A stretch of DNA of 64,000 bases from DYHD01 sp037445375 (GTDB lineage Bacteria; Nitrospirota; Thermodesulfovibrionia; Thermodesulfovibrionales; Dissulfurispiraceae). Of the stretch, positions 8,427 to 17,507 are shown in pieces. Position 1 is the stretch's first letter, and every line of letters begins with the position of its first letter. Location: contig JBBIKS010000006.1 in the NCBI GenBank assembly GCA_037445375.1, positions 1 through 64,000 of the forward strand. Direction: 5' to 3'. Made by a program: the position numbers and the translations under genes. The notes beneath the pieces are model-generated. The model saw nothing but the letters and a program-made list of their open reading frames with translations. It did not search any database and was not told where the DNA came from.

Positions 8427-10184
8427 TCAATCGGCATCTTGAAATTTGAGCAGGGTGCCTTTTTTTGAGCCGTATCTAAAGACAGTTATGCCTTTCAAGC
8501 CCTTTTCGTAAGCAAGCTTGTAAGCCTTTGCAATATTTTTTTTTGTTGCCGTGGACGGTAAATTTATAGTCTTTGAGACAGCATTGTCAGTGTATTTTTG
8601 AAAGGAAGCCTGCATTTCTATATGCGCCTCTATTGGAATTTCCATAGCATTTCTAAAAACCCTCCTGACCTTAGAAGGAATTTTTTTTATGCCCTTCGCA
8701 CTGCCAGTTTTATAAATCTTGTTTAATATTTCCTCTTTGAAAAATCCATATCTTTTAGCAGTCTGAAGGAAATATTTATTAATTTCAAAAAACTCTGCGT
8801 CAAGTATAAACCTCTTATAAGCGAGCATGAATAAAGGCTCTATCCCGCTGGAGCAGTCAGCAATTAGTGAGAGAGTGCCTGTTGGTGCAATTGTGATGAG
8901 GGTTGCATTTCTTACTCTTGGCATTCTTGGGGCATCATAGATAGAGCCTTTGAAATTGGGGAAAACTCCTCTTTTTTCAGCTATTTTAGTTGATGCATTT
9001 CTTGCTTCATCCCTTATGAATCTCATAAGGTCTCTTGCCAGCAGAAAGGATTTGTCATATTCATATGGCAGCCCTAACAATATAAGCATATCAGCCCAGC
9101 CCATAACACCAAGACCTATCTTTCTGTTTCCTTTGTGCATGATCTCAATTTCCTTGACAGGATATACATTTACATCAATGGCATTGTCGAGAAGTCTCAC
9201 CGCAGTATTTATGTCTCTTTTAAGCTTATTCCACTCTATGCAATCGGTTATTGTCTTATAATCAACGGAATCTTCAGGGATATTTTGGATTTGCATGCTG
9301 CGAGTCTCCCTTACATATTTGGAAAGATTAAGTGACCCCAAAACGCAGGCTTCATAAGGAAGGAGCGGTTGTTCGCCGCAGGGATTCATGCTTTCTATTT
9401 GTCCTATATGAGGAGTAGGATTTGCTCTATTCACATTGTCAATAAAAATCAAACCTGGATCGCCTGTTTCCCATGCACTTTGGACTATTTCATCAAATAC
9501 TTTTTTTGCCTTTATTTTCTTGGCAACCCTGCCATCTCTCGGATTTATAAGGCTGTATTCACTACCGCTTTTTAAGGCTTCCATAAATACATCAGTTACT
9601 GCTGCAGAGATATTAAAATTTGATAACTCACCAATTGTTCTTTTTATTTTAATAAATTCAAGGATATCAGGATGGTTTATTGCAAGAATCCCCATGTTCG
9701 CGCCTTTCCTTGCACCCCCTTGTTTAATGACCTCTGCTGCCGCATTATAAATCTTCATAAAAGACACGGGACCACTTGCCGCTCCTCTTGTTGATCTCAC
9801 AATATCTTTATTTGGTCTCAATCTTGAGAAAGAAAAACCTGTTCCGCCGCCACTTTGAAGAATGAGGGCGGCATTTTTAAGTGTATTGAATATTCCAGCC
9901 ATAGAGTCCTCTATAGGCAGGACAAAACAAGCAGCGAGTTGGCCTATTGGTGTGCCTGCATTCATAAGAGCAGGTGAATTTGGAAGAAATCTCAAGGATG
10001 ACATTATTTCATAAAACTCTTCTTCAATGACCTCAGAATCATTATTATAAAGTCCTTCTGCCTGAGCAATGTGATGTGCAACCCTTCTAAACATCTGCTC
10101 GGGTGTCTCGATTGGCTTATCCAGATCATCCCTCAAAAGATATTTGCTTTTAAGAATAGTGATGGCTTTTTCGGTTAGTTCCAT
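8427..10184 (-). CDS. nrdJ: Class II (B12-dependent) ribonucleotide reductase
   Basis: 585 residues; reduces ribonucleotides to deoxyribonucleotides with an adenosylcobalamin-generated thiyl radical, so it works with or without oxygen. The radical cysteine sits in NPCGE (Cys269), and Cys86 (in AACFVLP) with Cys280 (in EACVLGSLNLS) form the expected redox pair. The substrate-loop motif APTGTLSLIADCSSGIEP is present near 434. There is no N-terminal ATP cone. The protein ends at KFQDAD without the C-terminal Cys pair that normally passes electrons from thioredoxin, so it is shorter than many relatives. It is monocistronic and fits with the cobalamin operon at the far end of the window. Confidence 0.92.
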   Translation of the reverse strand: MELTEKAITILKSKYLLRDDLDKPIETPEQMFRRVAHHIAQAEGLYNNDSEVIEEEFYEIMSSLRFLPNSPALMNAGTPIGQLAACFVLPIEDSMAGIFNTLKNAALILQSGGGTGFSFSRLRPNKDIVRSTRGAASGPVSFMKIYNAAAEVIKQGGARKGANMGILAINHPDILEFIKIKRTIGELSNFNISAAVTDVFMEALKSGSEYSLINPRDGRVAKKIKAKKVFDEIVQSAWETGDPGLIFIDNVNRANPTPHIGQIESMNPCGEQPLLPYEACVLGSLNLSKYVRETRSMQIQNIPEDSVDYKTITDCIEWNKLKRDINTAVRLLDNAIDVNVYPVKEIEIMHKGNRKIGLGVMGWADMLILLGLPYEYDKSFLLARDLMRFIRDEARNASTKIAEKRGVFPNFKGSIYDAPRMPRVRNATLITIAPTGTLSLIADCSSGIEPLFMLAYKRFILDAEFFEINKYFLQTAKRYGFFKEEILNKIYKTGSAKGIKKIPSKVRRVFRNAMEIPIEAHIEMQASFQKYTDNAVSKTINLPSTATKKNIAKAYKLAYEKGLKGITVFRYGSKKGTLLKFQDAD

Positions 10185-10323
10185 AAAATAATATTAGCAG
10201 AAATCATTGAGTTGTCAAAACATTTATGCTGTCAAAAATATCAAAAATTGCGTGAAACTGAGAAGCATGCTTCAATATAAGTGATGCTTATTAAAGAGCT
10301 GTCAAAAAATACTACAAAATCAT

Positions 10324-10364
10324 ACGCTTGAGCATTATTTAGCATAACAATAATGCTCAAGCGT
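10324..10364. repeat. 16-bp perfect hairpin upstream of nrdJ
   Basis: ACGCTTGAGCATTATT (10324-10339) and its exact complement (10349-10364) enclose a 9-nt loop. No U-run follows on either strand, so it is not a classical terminator. It lies about 140 bp upstream of the nrdJ start and just downstream of a decayed gene. Confidence 0.65.
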
Positions 10365-10419
10365 CTTGCAACGATTTCTGGAGAAGTAAATGGAGGATCG
10401 CGACTTAAAGATTCTTACT

Positions 10420-10539
10420 TTATTTCCAGATAGAATTTAGCAGATTTTTCAGGATTGCTTCGCCAAGCTTTTTTTCTGTTTCTGCAGCCCCGATAAGAGC
10501 AATAGACGATAGATTGAAGAAAGAATCAAGAAAGTTCAT
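10420..10539 (-). pseudogene. N-terminal scrap of an ADP-forming acyl-CoA synthetase
   Basis: A 39-codon frame starting MNFLDSFFNLSSIALIGAAE and going on with KLGEAILKNLL. This is the classic beginning of NDP-forming acetyl-CoA synthetases: a short helix, then the Rossmann CoA-binding domain with the I-A-(L/V)-I-G-A strand-loop. The intact family is several hundred residues long; here the frame stops after residue 39 and nothing of the rest is seen. No Shine-Dalgarno site precedes it. I infer a deletion remnant between nrdJ and the histidine kinase. Confidence 0.55.
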
Positions 10540-10592
10540 ATGCTAATTCATAATTGTAATACATTAGGAATTTATGAATAAAAAAACAAATA

Positions 10593-11627
10593 TCACTTAT
10601 TAGGAAGGATAAAACTAAAGGTACTGCCCTTGCCGTAAATGCTCTGAACCCATATCCTGCCTCCATGCGACTCAACTATCTCTTTTGCTATCGAAAGACC
10701 AAGCCCAGAGCCTTTATGATCACTAATTACCCGATAGAAAGCATCAAAAATATAATGCTGTTTTTTTTCAGGAATGCCGATGCCATTATCTTCTACTTGA
10801 ACAAGAACTCCTTCATTTGTATTTTTTAGCCTTATAGTAATTTTTCCATTTGGATTAGTATATTTAATTGCATTATCAAGGAGGTTAGATATAACCCTCT
10901 TTATCATGTTTTCATCTGCATGTATTATTGGTATTGAAGTTTTCTCAGTTTCAAATAATAAGGCGATGTTCTTTTCGTTGGCTTTTAAGGCTATATTTTC
11001 AACTTGTCTTGAGATGATATTAGATAAATTAATTTCCTTGATCTGTGGAACGGATTCTTTTGCTTCAAGTCTGGAAAATTCCAAAAAATCGCTTATAAGA
11101 TTTTCTACCGTTTTGAGTTCATCAAATATTATCTTTAAGTATTCATTTTGGTTTTCGAGTTTGCCTGATAATATTCTTGAGGTAAAACCGATAGATGTAT
11201 TGATTGAGTTCTTCATATCGTGGGCAAACATTGCAAGGATGTTCTTTCTCTCCCTTTCAAGCCTCTTAATTTCAGTCACATCCCTGAATATCTCCACCCC
11301 ACCAATAAATTTCCCATCTGAATCATAAAGAGGAGCTACGCTGACTAAAAGAGTGACGATCTCGCCTGATTTTTTTATAAATATTTTCTCTTTCGCGGTT
11401 GCAGACTCTTTTTCCAAAAAGGCATGTTTGAATAAAGGACATGCTTCCATGCCATACTTTGGATGAAATATTTCATGATGGTATTTGCCGATTACCTCAT
11501 CTCTGGAGAAACCGGTAATTACTTCAGCAGCCTTATTAAAATCCACGGTGGTGCCAGATTCATCAACTGTTGTGAAGCCTATGGGGAGGTTTTTTACTAT
11601 TGTTTCGTATATCTTCTGCTTGATCAT
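10593..11627 (-). CDS. PAS-domain sensor histidine kinase
   Basis: 344 residues without membrane segments, so a cytoplasmic sensor. Order: PAS domain (about 5-120), HisKA dimerization domain with the phospho-accepting His136 in FAHDMKNS, then the HATPase domain with N box NLLDNAIKYTNPNG, G1 box DNGIGIPE and G2 box GSGLGLSIAKE. The PAS part contains one Cys (EACPLF), but no ligand can be inferred. No response regulator is adjacent, so it is an orphan kinase. Start ATG is reasonable but its upstream site is weak. Confidence 0.88.
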   Translation of the reverse strand: MIKQKIYETIVKNLPIGFTTVDESGTTVDFNKAAEVITGFSRDEVIGKYHHEIFHPKYGMEACPLFKHAFLEKESATAKEKIFIKKSGEIVTLLVSVAPLYDSDGKFIGGVEIFRDVTEIKRLERERKNILAMFAHDMKNSINTSIGFTSRILSGKLENQNEYLKIIFDELKTVENLISDFLEFSRLEAKESVPQIKEINLSNIISRQVENIALKANEKNIALLFETEKTSIPIIHADENMIKRVISNLLDNAIKYTNPNGKITIRLKNTNEGVLVQVEDNGIGIPEKKQHYIFDAFYRVISDHKGSGLGLSIAKEIVESHGGRIWVQSIYGKGSTFSFILPNK

Positions 11628-11804
11628 TTTTTAATAATCCTGCTAATTGTCTTTGTGTAATATAATCTATCATCATATTTTAATTCAATTACAAGGGCAT
11701 GCCTGAGTTAAAATCTAATGTTTTCAGAGATTTGGTTATCAGGTTGATTCAAGCTAAATTAAGCAATTCTATAAAGTAATTTTTTCTAATAACAGGCAGG
11801 ACCG

Positions 11805-11884
11805 TTCATCATTAATCACCAGTTGCTCAGGACAGCCCTCTCGGCTGTCCTATGTTTGCGAATAAAATCGCTCAATTTAGGTTC
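11805..11884 (+). repeat. Dispersed repeat, GCTCAATTTAGG family, copy 1
   Basis: Contains CATCATTAATCACC, a hairpin AGGACAGCC/GGCTGTCCT (11829-11851) and the tail AAAATCGCTCAATTTAGGTT. The same blocks occur in the same order at 41287-41396 and, inverted at one end, at 51446-51585. Confidence 0.7.
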
Positions 11885-11907
11885 AATATTTTAGTCTGAG
11901 AAATATA

Positions 11908-11979
11908 CTCAGCAAGAGGGTAGGGGTAGAGGAACTCCTGAGATATAGCATGTGTATCTGTTTTTTCTCTCTTGCTGAG
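11908..11979. repeat. 11-bp inverted repeat at the end of the Cys-rich pseudogene
   Basis: CTCAGCAAGAG (11908-11918) and CTCTTGCTGAG (11969-11979) are exact complements 50 bp apart, just downstream of the minus-strand Cys-rich pseudogene. The arms could form its terminator, though on the minus strand only a short purine-rich run follows. Confidence 0.5.
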
Positions 11980-11983
11980 CAGA

Positions 11984-12680
11984 TTATCGTCCCAGTTTTA
12001 TCTTCCATTCCCTGTAGCACGATAGCCCAGCCTCATTCGAGCACTCTTCAACCAGTGTGCAGCCACAATCTTCAGGTGTTGGCCCACACTTTTAAGGATG
12101 AAAGTCGTTAACCGTATCATAGCCTTTGGGGCAGATGAACGGAGGCGGCCAGTCTTTGGCAGCGCCGCCGCTTCCAGTGCAATGTCCGATAGAGCTGCCA
12201 GCTCCGAAAACTAAGTCTTTGCGTTTCCAACAATCCGTTGTTGTGCGTTTCTCCTTGCATTCAGCGGGCTCATGGCCGCCTGAGAGTCCGAATTTAGCCT
12301 TTCCGTAAGGTGAGCAGTCCACCAATTTCGTTGAGGTACCGATGCGAACCTCGCACTCTTTAGTCGAACCTTTGCGGCAGCAGACGCTGGCTCTTTCGAA
12401 GAGGCGGCAGCCGCATTTCTGCAGTTCAATTACATCGTAATCCCATCATATGCCGACAGGGGTCAAATAACGGTTGCCGTCCAGTTCATTTGTGCTTCGC
12501 TGTCCTCCCCTGTTCTTCACATCAAGCACCCTGCCATGCACCCCGTGCTGAGATTCCCAGAGACTGATCACCTGGCTCTTTGATGGCTCAGCGTAAACGA
12601 GTGTCGGCGAAAAAAAAAGCACAGATCACTCCGATAATAACTGCGGTAGCCACGTTTATCCACCTGACATATAGTTCCAA
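11984..12680 (-). pseudogene. Decayed gene for a secreted cysteine-rich protein
   Basis: Read with three repairs, this is one exported protein. A GGAGG site precedes a TTG start at 12680; a hydrophobic signal segment follows (VATAVIIGVICAFF). A run of nine A bases at 12610-12618 shifts the frame; with eight, the signal peptide would end SPTLVYA before EPSKSQ. An in-frame TGA at 12446-12448 and a TAA at 12092-12094 then interrupt it; the same frame continues to a TAA at 11984-11986. The mature part holds about 15 Cys, in patterns such as CGC and CC. I do not recognise the family. The region is visibly richer in G+C than its neighbours, which suggests transfer. Three lesions favour a pseudogene over sequencing error. 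Confidence 0.65.
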
Positions 12681-12960
12681 ATAAATTCCTCCTTAGGGTA
12701 ATTCAAAAGTTTTTAAGGAAAAATGCTTAAATCCTTTGATTTTCAACATAAAATACTATTATCGTATTCGGGTAATCCGACTTTTTTTGTTCTCTTTGTG
12801 TAAGATTTTTTAATATATTTTTTATGCAACTATTGCTCATTTATTCATTATCAAAAACACCAAATGACCAAATCATACTTATGGCCAGATAAATCTGTCA
12901 ATCAGATTCAATGTTTTTATAACAACAGCTGCGGTATATATAAGCATAAAAACAAAAAAA

Positions 12961-13060
12961 GTTGTTTATAAACTTGGAAATCACCCTCACCCCTCCCTTG
13001 AGGGGAGGGGTGAGGAGGGTCTTGAATAGATAGTTTATAAACAGACTCTATTTAGGTTAT
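12961..13060. repeat. Dispersed repeat, TTTATAAACAGACTCT family, copy 1
   Basis: GTTGTTTATAAAC at the left, a central palindrome of CACCCCTCCCTTGAGG / AGGGGAGGGGTG type, and TTTATAAACAGACTCTATTTAGG at the right. Related copies are at 13101, 28345, 42238 and 52347. The surrounding 12690-13275 stretch has no gene. Confidence 0.75.
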
Positions 13061-13100
13061 ACTTTATGATTGCGTTTAAAAAAATACTGTTAGCTTTAAT

Positions 13101-13233
13101 TAGTGTATGTTTATAAATTGCTTTTTTGTCACCCTGAGCCCCTGTAAGGGTGATGTAAATCCTTGTTTTTAGGCATGGTTCGATAGGCTCACGATGATAA
13201 TTCGGAGTTTATAAACAGACGATATTTAGGTAT
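13101..13233. repeat. Dispersed repeat, TTTATAAACAGAC family, copy 2
   Basis: Begins TGTTTATAAATTGCTTTTTTG, contains GTCACCCTGAGC, GGGTGATGTAAATCC and ATGGTTCG blocks, and ends CGGAGTTTATAAACAGAC. It is nearly the same as the copy at 28345-28470 and shares its end sequence with the shorter subtype next door. Confidence 0.75.
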
Positions 13234-13275
13234 CAAAATATTTTCAATTCTTTATAGTAAGGAATATTAATAAAT

Positions 13276-14331
13276 ATGGCAAAGATTATTTTTGAGAAAC
13301 ATTTTCAAAAGCAGGAATTTTTAAATGTCTTAAAAGGTTATGAAAAAGAGTCATTTGAGGTTGAGACTCGTTGCGATCCTCTTTTAGGAAATACAAGTAT
13401 TTACAACAAACTTCTTAAAGGAAAAGCTAAAGTGCTATTTGGCATTTCCGATGAAGGATTGATTGACGAGATGGTTCGAGAGAGTGCGAAGAACTGCATT
13501 TTATGCAGCAGCAAGCTTGAAAATAGCACTCCTAAATACCCGGAAGAACTTATTGAATCAGGGCGGATTCATAAAGGCGAGGCAGTATTATTCCCAAACC
13601 TCTTTCCAATTAGCAAATATCATGCCGTTATTTCAATTTCAAAAACACATTTTCTGAAACCGAGTGAATATAGTAAGGAACTGATATCAGATGCCATTAC
13701 TGCTGCACAGATTTTTGTTAATGCAGTTCATAAAGAAGACCCGTCTCCATTATACTTAACCCTTAATGCCAACTATTTGTTTCCTTCTGGTGCGAGTTTG
13801 GTGCATCCGCATCTGCAATTGCTTATTACAACAGTTCCTTGCTCATATCATAAAAGGCTGTTGGAGGCATGTCGTTCATATTATAATGAAAATAACTCCA
13901 ATTATCACAATGATCTGATAATTGAGGAAAAAAAGCAGGACGAACGATATATATCACAAAAAGGTTATTGGCACTGGGTTGCCTCTTACGCTCCAAGCGG
14001 CAACAATGAGATAATCGCCGTCCATGAGGATAAGGATGATTTTGCCGAACTCTCAACCGAAGATATTAAAGAACTTTCTTCAGGAATCTCAGAGGTGCTT
14101 GCTTATTATGAAAAAATAGGTTTTTTGAGTTTTAATTTTAGTCTCTTGTCTGTTAGACGCTCTTCAGATAATATAGGGTTTAATTGTTTAATTAAGATGA
14201 TGACTCGGCAGAATCTTTATCAAAATTATAGGAATGACGACTACTATTTACAAAAGATATTGAACTCAGAGCTAATGATCATCTTACCTGAAGAATTGGC
14301 TTTAGGCTTGAAGAATTTTAAAAAAGTTTAA
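13276..14331 (+). CDS. GalT-like nucleotidylyltransferase (HIT superfamily)
   Basis: 351 residues with GalT-type features. A zinc-type CILC pair (Cys74, Cys77) is followed by the FPNLFPISKYHAVIS segment, and the histidine motif HPHLQ (177-181) supplies the nucleophilic His. Galactose-1-phosphate uridylyltransferases use HPHGQ here, so the Gly-to-Leu change suggests a related sugar-phosphate nucleotidyltransferase rather than strict GalT. The substrate is unknown. It starts only 42 bp after the last repeat and its stop is 7 bp from miaB, so it leads a miaB-mtaB transcription unit. Confidence 0.7.
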   Translation: MAKIIFEKHFQKQEFLNVLKGYEKESFEVETRCDPLLGNTSIYNKLLKGKAKVLFGISDEGLIDEMVRESAKNCILCSSKLENSTPKYPEELIESGRIHKGEAVLFPNLFPISKYHAVISISKTHFLKPSEYSKELISDAITAAQIFVNAVHKEDPSPLYLTLNANYLFPSGASLVHPHLQLLITTVPCSYHKRLLEACRSYYNENNSNYHNDLIIEEKKQDERYISQKGYWHWVASYAPSGNNEIIAVHEDKDDFAELSTEDIKELSSGISEVLAYYEKIGFLSFNFSLLSVRRSSDNIGFNCLIKMMTRQNLYQNYRNDDYYLQKILNSELMIILPEELALGLKNFKKV

Positions 14332-14338
14332 GTAAATT

Positions 14339-15628
14339 ATGAAAAAATACTACATCTCAACATTTGGCTGCCAGATGAACGTTCACGATTCCGAAAAGAT
14401 GTCCGGAGTTTTGATTTCCGAAGGTTACACCGAGGTAGGTGATCCATCTGATGCAGATGTAATTATTTTCAATACCTGCAGCATAAGACAGAAGGCGGAG
14501 CAAAAATTCTTCAGCAAGCTTGGAACGTTGAAGAATCTTAAGAAATCAAACCCTGCGCTGAAAATTGCTGTTGCCGGATGCATTGCCCAACAGAAGGGAG
14601 ATGAGATAATTCAAAAGGTTCCCTATGTTGATTATGTTTTAGGCCCTCAAAATATAAGCCGTCTTAAGGATTTCATCATTAATGCGAAAAGGGTTGTTGC
14701 TACTCAAGATAACCCTTATCTTCAGTATATTGACCTTCCAGCCAAAAGAACCGATAGTGTAAAAGCATTTGTAAATATAATGTATGGGTGCAATAATTTT
14801 TGCAGTTACTGCATAGTTCCTTATACGCGGGGCAGAGAGAAGAGTAGGGCGGCTGCCTCAATTATAAAAGAGATTATAGATCTTTCCGAAAAAGGCTTCA
14901 AAGAGGTTACACTTCTGGGCCAGAATGTCAATTCGTATCAGAGTGAATTGAATTTCCCCAAACTGCTTAAAGAAATTAATAAAATAGATGGGATTGAGAG
15001 AATCAGATTTGTTACCTCACACCCTAAAGATATTTCTGAAGATTTAATATTTGCTATAAGAGACCTTAATAAAGTTTGCGAGCATATACATCTTCCATTG
15101 CAATCAGGTTCATCAAGAGTGCTTGAGCTAATGAATAGAAGTTATACATATAACGACTACCTTAAAAAGGTTGAAATGCTTAGAAAGGAGATACCTGATA
15201 TTGCAATTACATCAGATATTATCGCTGGGTTTCCTCAAGAAACTGATGAAGATCACGCCCAAACTAAATATGCCATAAAACAGATTAAATTTGATGGAAT
15301 ATTCGCTTTTAAATATTCGCAGAGAACTGGCACAGCAGCTTCTCAAATGGAAGGACAAATAGATGATAAGATTAGATCAAATAGGCTTTATGAGATACTT
15401 GAGATCCAAAATGAGATAACAGAAAAGAAAAACAAAGATTTGGAAGGAAAAACTCAGGAAATTTTAATTGAGGGACTGAGTGAAAAAAGCTGTTATAAAT
15501 TAACCGGTAGAACCAGAACAAACAAGATATTCATAGCACCATTGCGTGATGATATAAAGCCCGGCGACCTCGTAATGGGGTTAATAACTACGGCTAACAG
15601 ACACTCCCTTATCGGGAACTTTATTTAA
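14339..15628 (+). CDS. miaB: tRNA-2-methylthio-N6-dimethylallyladenosine synthase
   Basis: 429 residues. A radical-SAM methylthiotransferase that adds a methylthio group to i6A37 of tRNAs reading UNN codons. The N-terminal UPF0004 domain carries three cluster ligands (Cys11, Cys47, Cys81). The radical SAM motif CNNFCSYC (Cys151, 155, 158) follows, and a C-terminal TRAM domain (about 365-429) binds tRNA. GCQMNVHDSE at the start is diagnostic for MiaB. It sits 5 bp ahead of its paralogue mtaB. Confidence 0.96.
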   Translation: MKKYYISTFGCQMNVHDSEKMSGVLISEGYTEVGDPSDADVIIFNTCSIRQKAEQKFFSKLGTLKNLKKSNPALKIAVAGCIAQQKGDEIIQKVPYVDYVLGPQNISRLKDFIINAKRVVATQDNPYLQYIDLPAKRTDSVKAFVNIMYGCNNFCSYCIVPYTRGREKSRAAASIIKEIIDLSEKGFKEVTLLGQNVNSYQSELNFPKLLKEINKIDGIERIRFVTSHPKDISEDLIFAIRDLNKVCEHIHLPLQSGSSRVLELMNRSYTYNDYLKKVEMLRKEIPDIAITSDIIAGFPQETDEDHAQTKYAIKQIKFDGIFAFKYSQRTGTAASQMEGQIDDKIRSNRLYEILEIQNEITEKKNKDLEGKTQEILIEGLSEKSCYKLTGRTRTNKIFIAPLRDDIKPGDLVMGLITTANRHSLIGNFI

Positions 15629-15633
15629 TTTTT

Positions 15634-16869
15634 ATGAAATTCACCGTTTTGACCCTCGGTTGTAAGACCAATCAGGCAGAAAGCATTAGAATTGAAAGAG
15701 CCTTATGTGAAGCAGGGCATAAAATAACTGATATTTCAGATAAACCCGATATTTGCATAATCAATACATGCTCGGTAACCGCCAAAGCCGACCAGCAATC
15801 AAGGCAACTAATAAATAAATATTTAAAAAATAATATTAGGGTTATTGTGACCGGATGCTATTCTGAATTGAATTATGAGAAACTAAAATGTTTAAAACCC
15901 ACAATAGATATCATAAGAAACAAGGATAAAACCGATATTTTAAGCATATTAAAAATTGAAGGCACAGGTTCAAAAAGACTTTATTATCATATGCGGCACA
16001 GGCCTGCAGTAAAGATTCAGGATGGATGCGATAATGCTTGTTCATATTGTGTAATTCCTATGACCAGGGGCAGATCGAGAAGCATGTCTCCTGATGAAAT
16101 TATCGCTGAAATAAGTCATTATGAGTCTTTAAACTATAAAGAGATTGTTCTAACAGGGATTCATCTTGGAGCTTATGGAGCTGATTTAATGACAAGATTA
16201 TCCCTCGCCAGAATTCTTAAATTAATTTTGGATAAGACGAAAGACATGAGAATCAGGCTAAGCTCGATAGAGGTTAAAGAAATAGATGATGAATTGCTTG
16301 AAGTTTTGTCAGAAAGGCGTATTTGCAAACATCTCCATATTCCTTTACAAAGCGGTGACGATAAAATACTTAGATATATGAACAGAACTTATAAAGCAAA
16401 AGACTACCGAAAAAAAATTAATAATATACTTTACCTTTTTAATGATATTGCTCTCGGCACTGATATAATGGTGGGATTTCCGGGAGAAAAAGAGCCTGAA
16501 TTTAAAAATACTAAGCAACTGATTAAAGAAATCCCGTTTACCTATCTGCATGTCTTTGCTTTTTCACCAAGACCCGGAACAAAAGCTGACAAATTACCTG
16601 AACAAATAGATGAAGAAACAAAGAGCTTAAGGTCACTTTCGCTAAGAACTATTGGAGACGCTAAAAAGAGAGAGTTTATCCTCAAAAACATTGGAAAAGT
16701 AAAACATGTGATAGTTGAGGGCAAGACCTGTCAAGGTCTCATAGGGACCTCAGATGATTATATCAAGGTGCTTCTTTCCGAAAATGACAGGCTGAAAGAA
16801 GGAATGTTAGTCAATATTAAGCTTGATGGCTATAACAATGGTATAGCTATCGGACTTCCCATCTTTTAA
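15634..16869 (+). CDS. mtaB: tRNA t6A37 methylthiotransferase
   Basis: 411 residues, same architecture as MiaB. It converts t6A37 to ms2t6A37 in tRNAs reading ANN codons. N-terminal cluster Cys10 (in LGCKTNQAES, typical of MtaB), Cys46 and Cys75; radical SAM motif CDNACSYC (Cys132, 136, 139); C-terminal TRAM-like end. Paralogous tandem arrangement with miaB suggests coordinated anticodon-loop modification. Confidence 0.93.
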   Translation: MKFTVLTLGCKTNQAESIRIERALCEAGHKITDISDKPDICIINTCSVTAKADQQSRQLINKYLKNNIRVIVTGCYSELNYEKLKCLKPTIDIIRNKDKTDILSILKIEGTGSKRLYYHMRHRPAVKIQDGCDNACSYCVIPMTRGRSRSMSPDEIIAEISHYESLNYKEIVLTGIHLGAYGADLMTRLSLARILKLILDKTKDMRIRLSSIEVKEIDDELLEVLSERRICKHLHIPLQSGDDKILRYMNRTYKAKDYRKKINNILYLFNDIALGTDIMVGFPGEKEPEFKNTKQLIKEIPFTYLHVFAFSPRPGTKADKLPEQIDEETKSLRSLSLRTIGDAKKREFILKNIGKVKHVIVEGKTCQGLIGTSDDYIKVLLSENDRLKEGMLVNIKLDGYNNGIAIGLPIF

Positions 16870-17507
16870 GTCACAACACATTAACAAATAAGATTTTTCT
16901 ACCTGCCTATAAGTTATACACTTCCACAAGGATATATTTGCAATCAAACACAAGGTGGATTATTGACAGTTATACTGACATGTTATTAACATTTTAAGTT
17001 CATTTTTCATGACCGATAAGATATATTATGTAAAATTATTAGTAAAAAATAGACTTTTTTTTAATTGCCGTCAGAATGTATGAATTCCATTTCCAACACG
17101 CTTGAATCCTTGCTTGCCTGTCATTGACGCAGACAGGTCAAGAGCTTCCGAACAAGCCCCAATGTTTCCCACAGTCCTGATTGACAAACATTCGGAGTGA
17201 TCATGACTGTCTGGTGAAAATTTTAGGACTTCACTCGAGTAACTTTTTAACAATCTTACTCTTAAACTATAATATTAAGGTCTATGCTTCAATTAAAACA
17301 TGAGAAAGTATAAAAATAACCGTATTTTTTTATTACATCCATGACATAAAAATTGGATCAAGAATTAAAAAATAGTTTCTCTGCTCGTGAAAGCGAATTA
17401 CATAATTTAACCTTTCAACTTCTGAAAGTAAACTATGAAGATAAAAAATTTTATTAATTCGAAAGCGATATGATAATATTGAAGGATACTTTTTATGGAG
17501 GACCAAA
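16870..17507. other. Gene-free stretch between mtaB and proS
   Basis: No credible coding frame on either strand. A short stem CCTGTC/GACAGG lies near 17117-17145. The proS leader ends with TATGGAGGACCAAAATG, a clear GGAGG ribosome site. A promoter for proS should lie here, but I cannot pick a convincing -10/-35 pair. Confidence 0.5.

Noticed and set aside
8424..8430. TGA at the nrdJ end as selenocysteine
   Set aside because: Only three more codons follow before a TAA and no SECIS-like hairpin is seen.
12211..12429. 72-codon minus-strand frame
   Set aside because: It is the wrong frame of the Cys-rich pseudogene; the Cys-rich frame is continuous across it.
12446..12448. TGA in the Cys-rich gene as a second selenocysteine codon
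   Set aside because: The nearest hairpin (CTCTT/AAGAG) begins its loop about 47 nt downstream, outside the SECIS range, and the same gene also has a frameshift and a TAA. A pseudogene is the simpler reading.
12961..13233. CRISPR-like array from the paired repeats
   Set aside because: Repeats are palindromic, unequal and scattered, with no regular spacers and no cas genes in the window.
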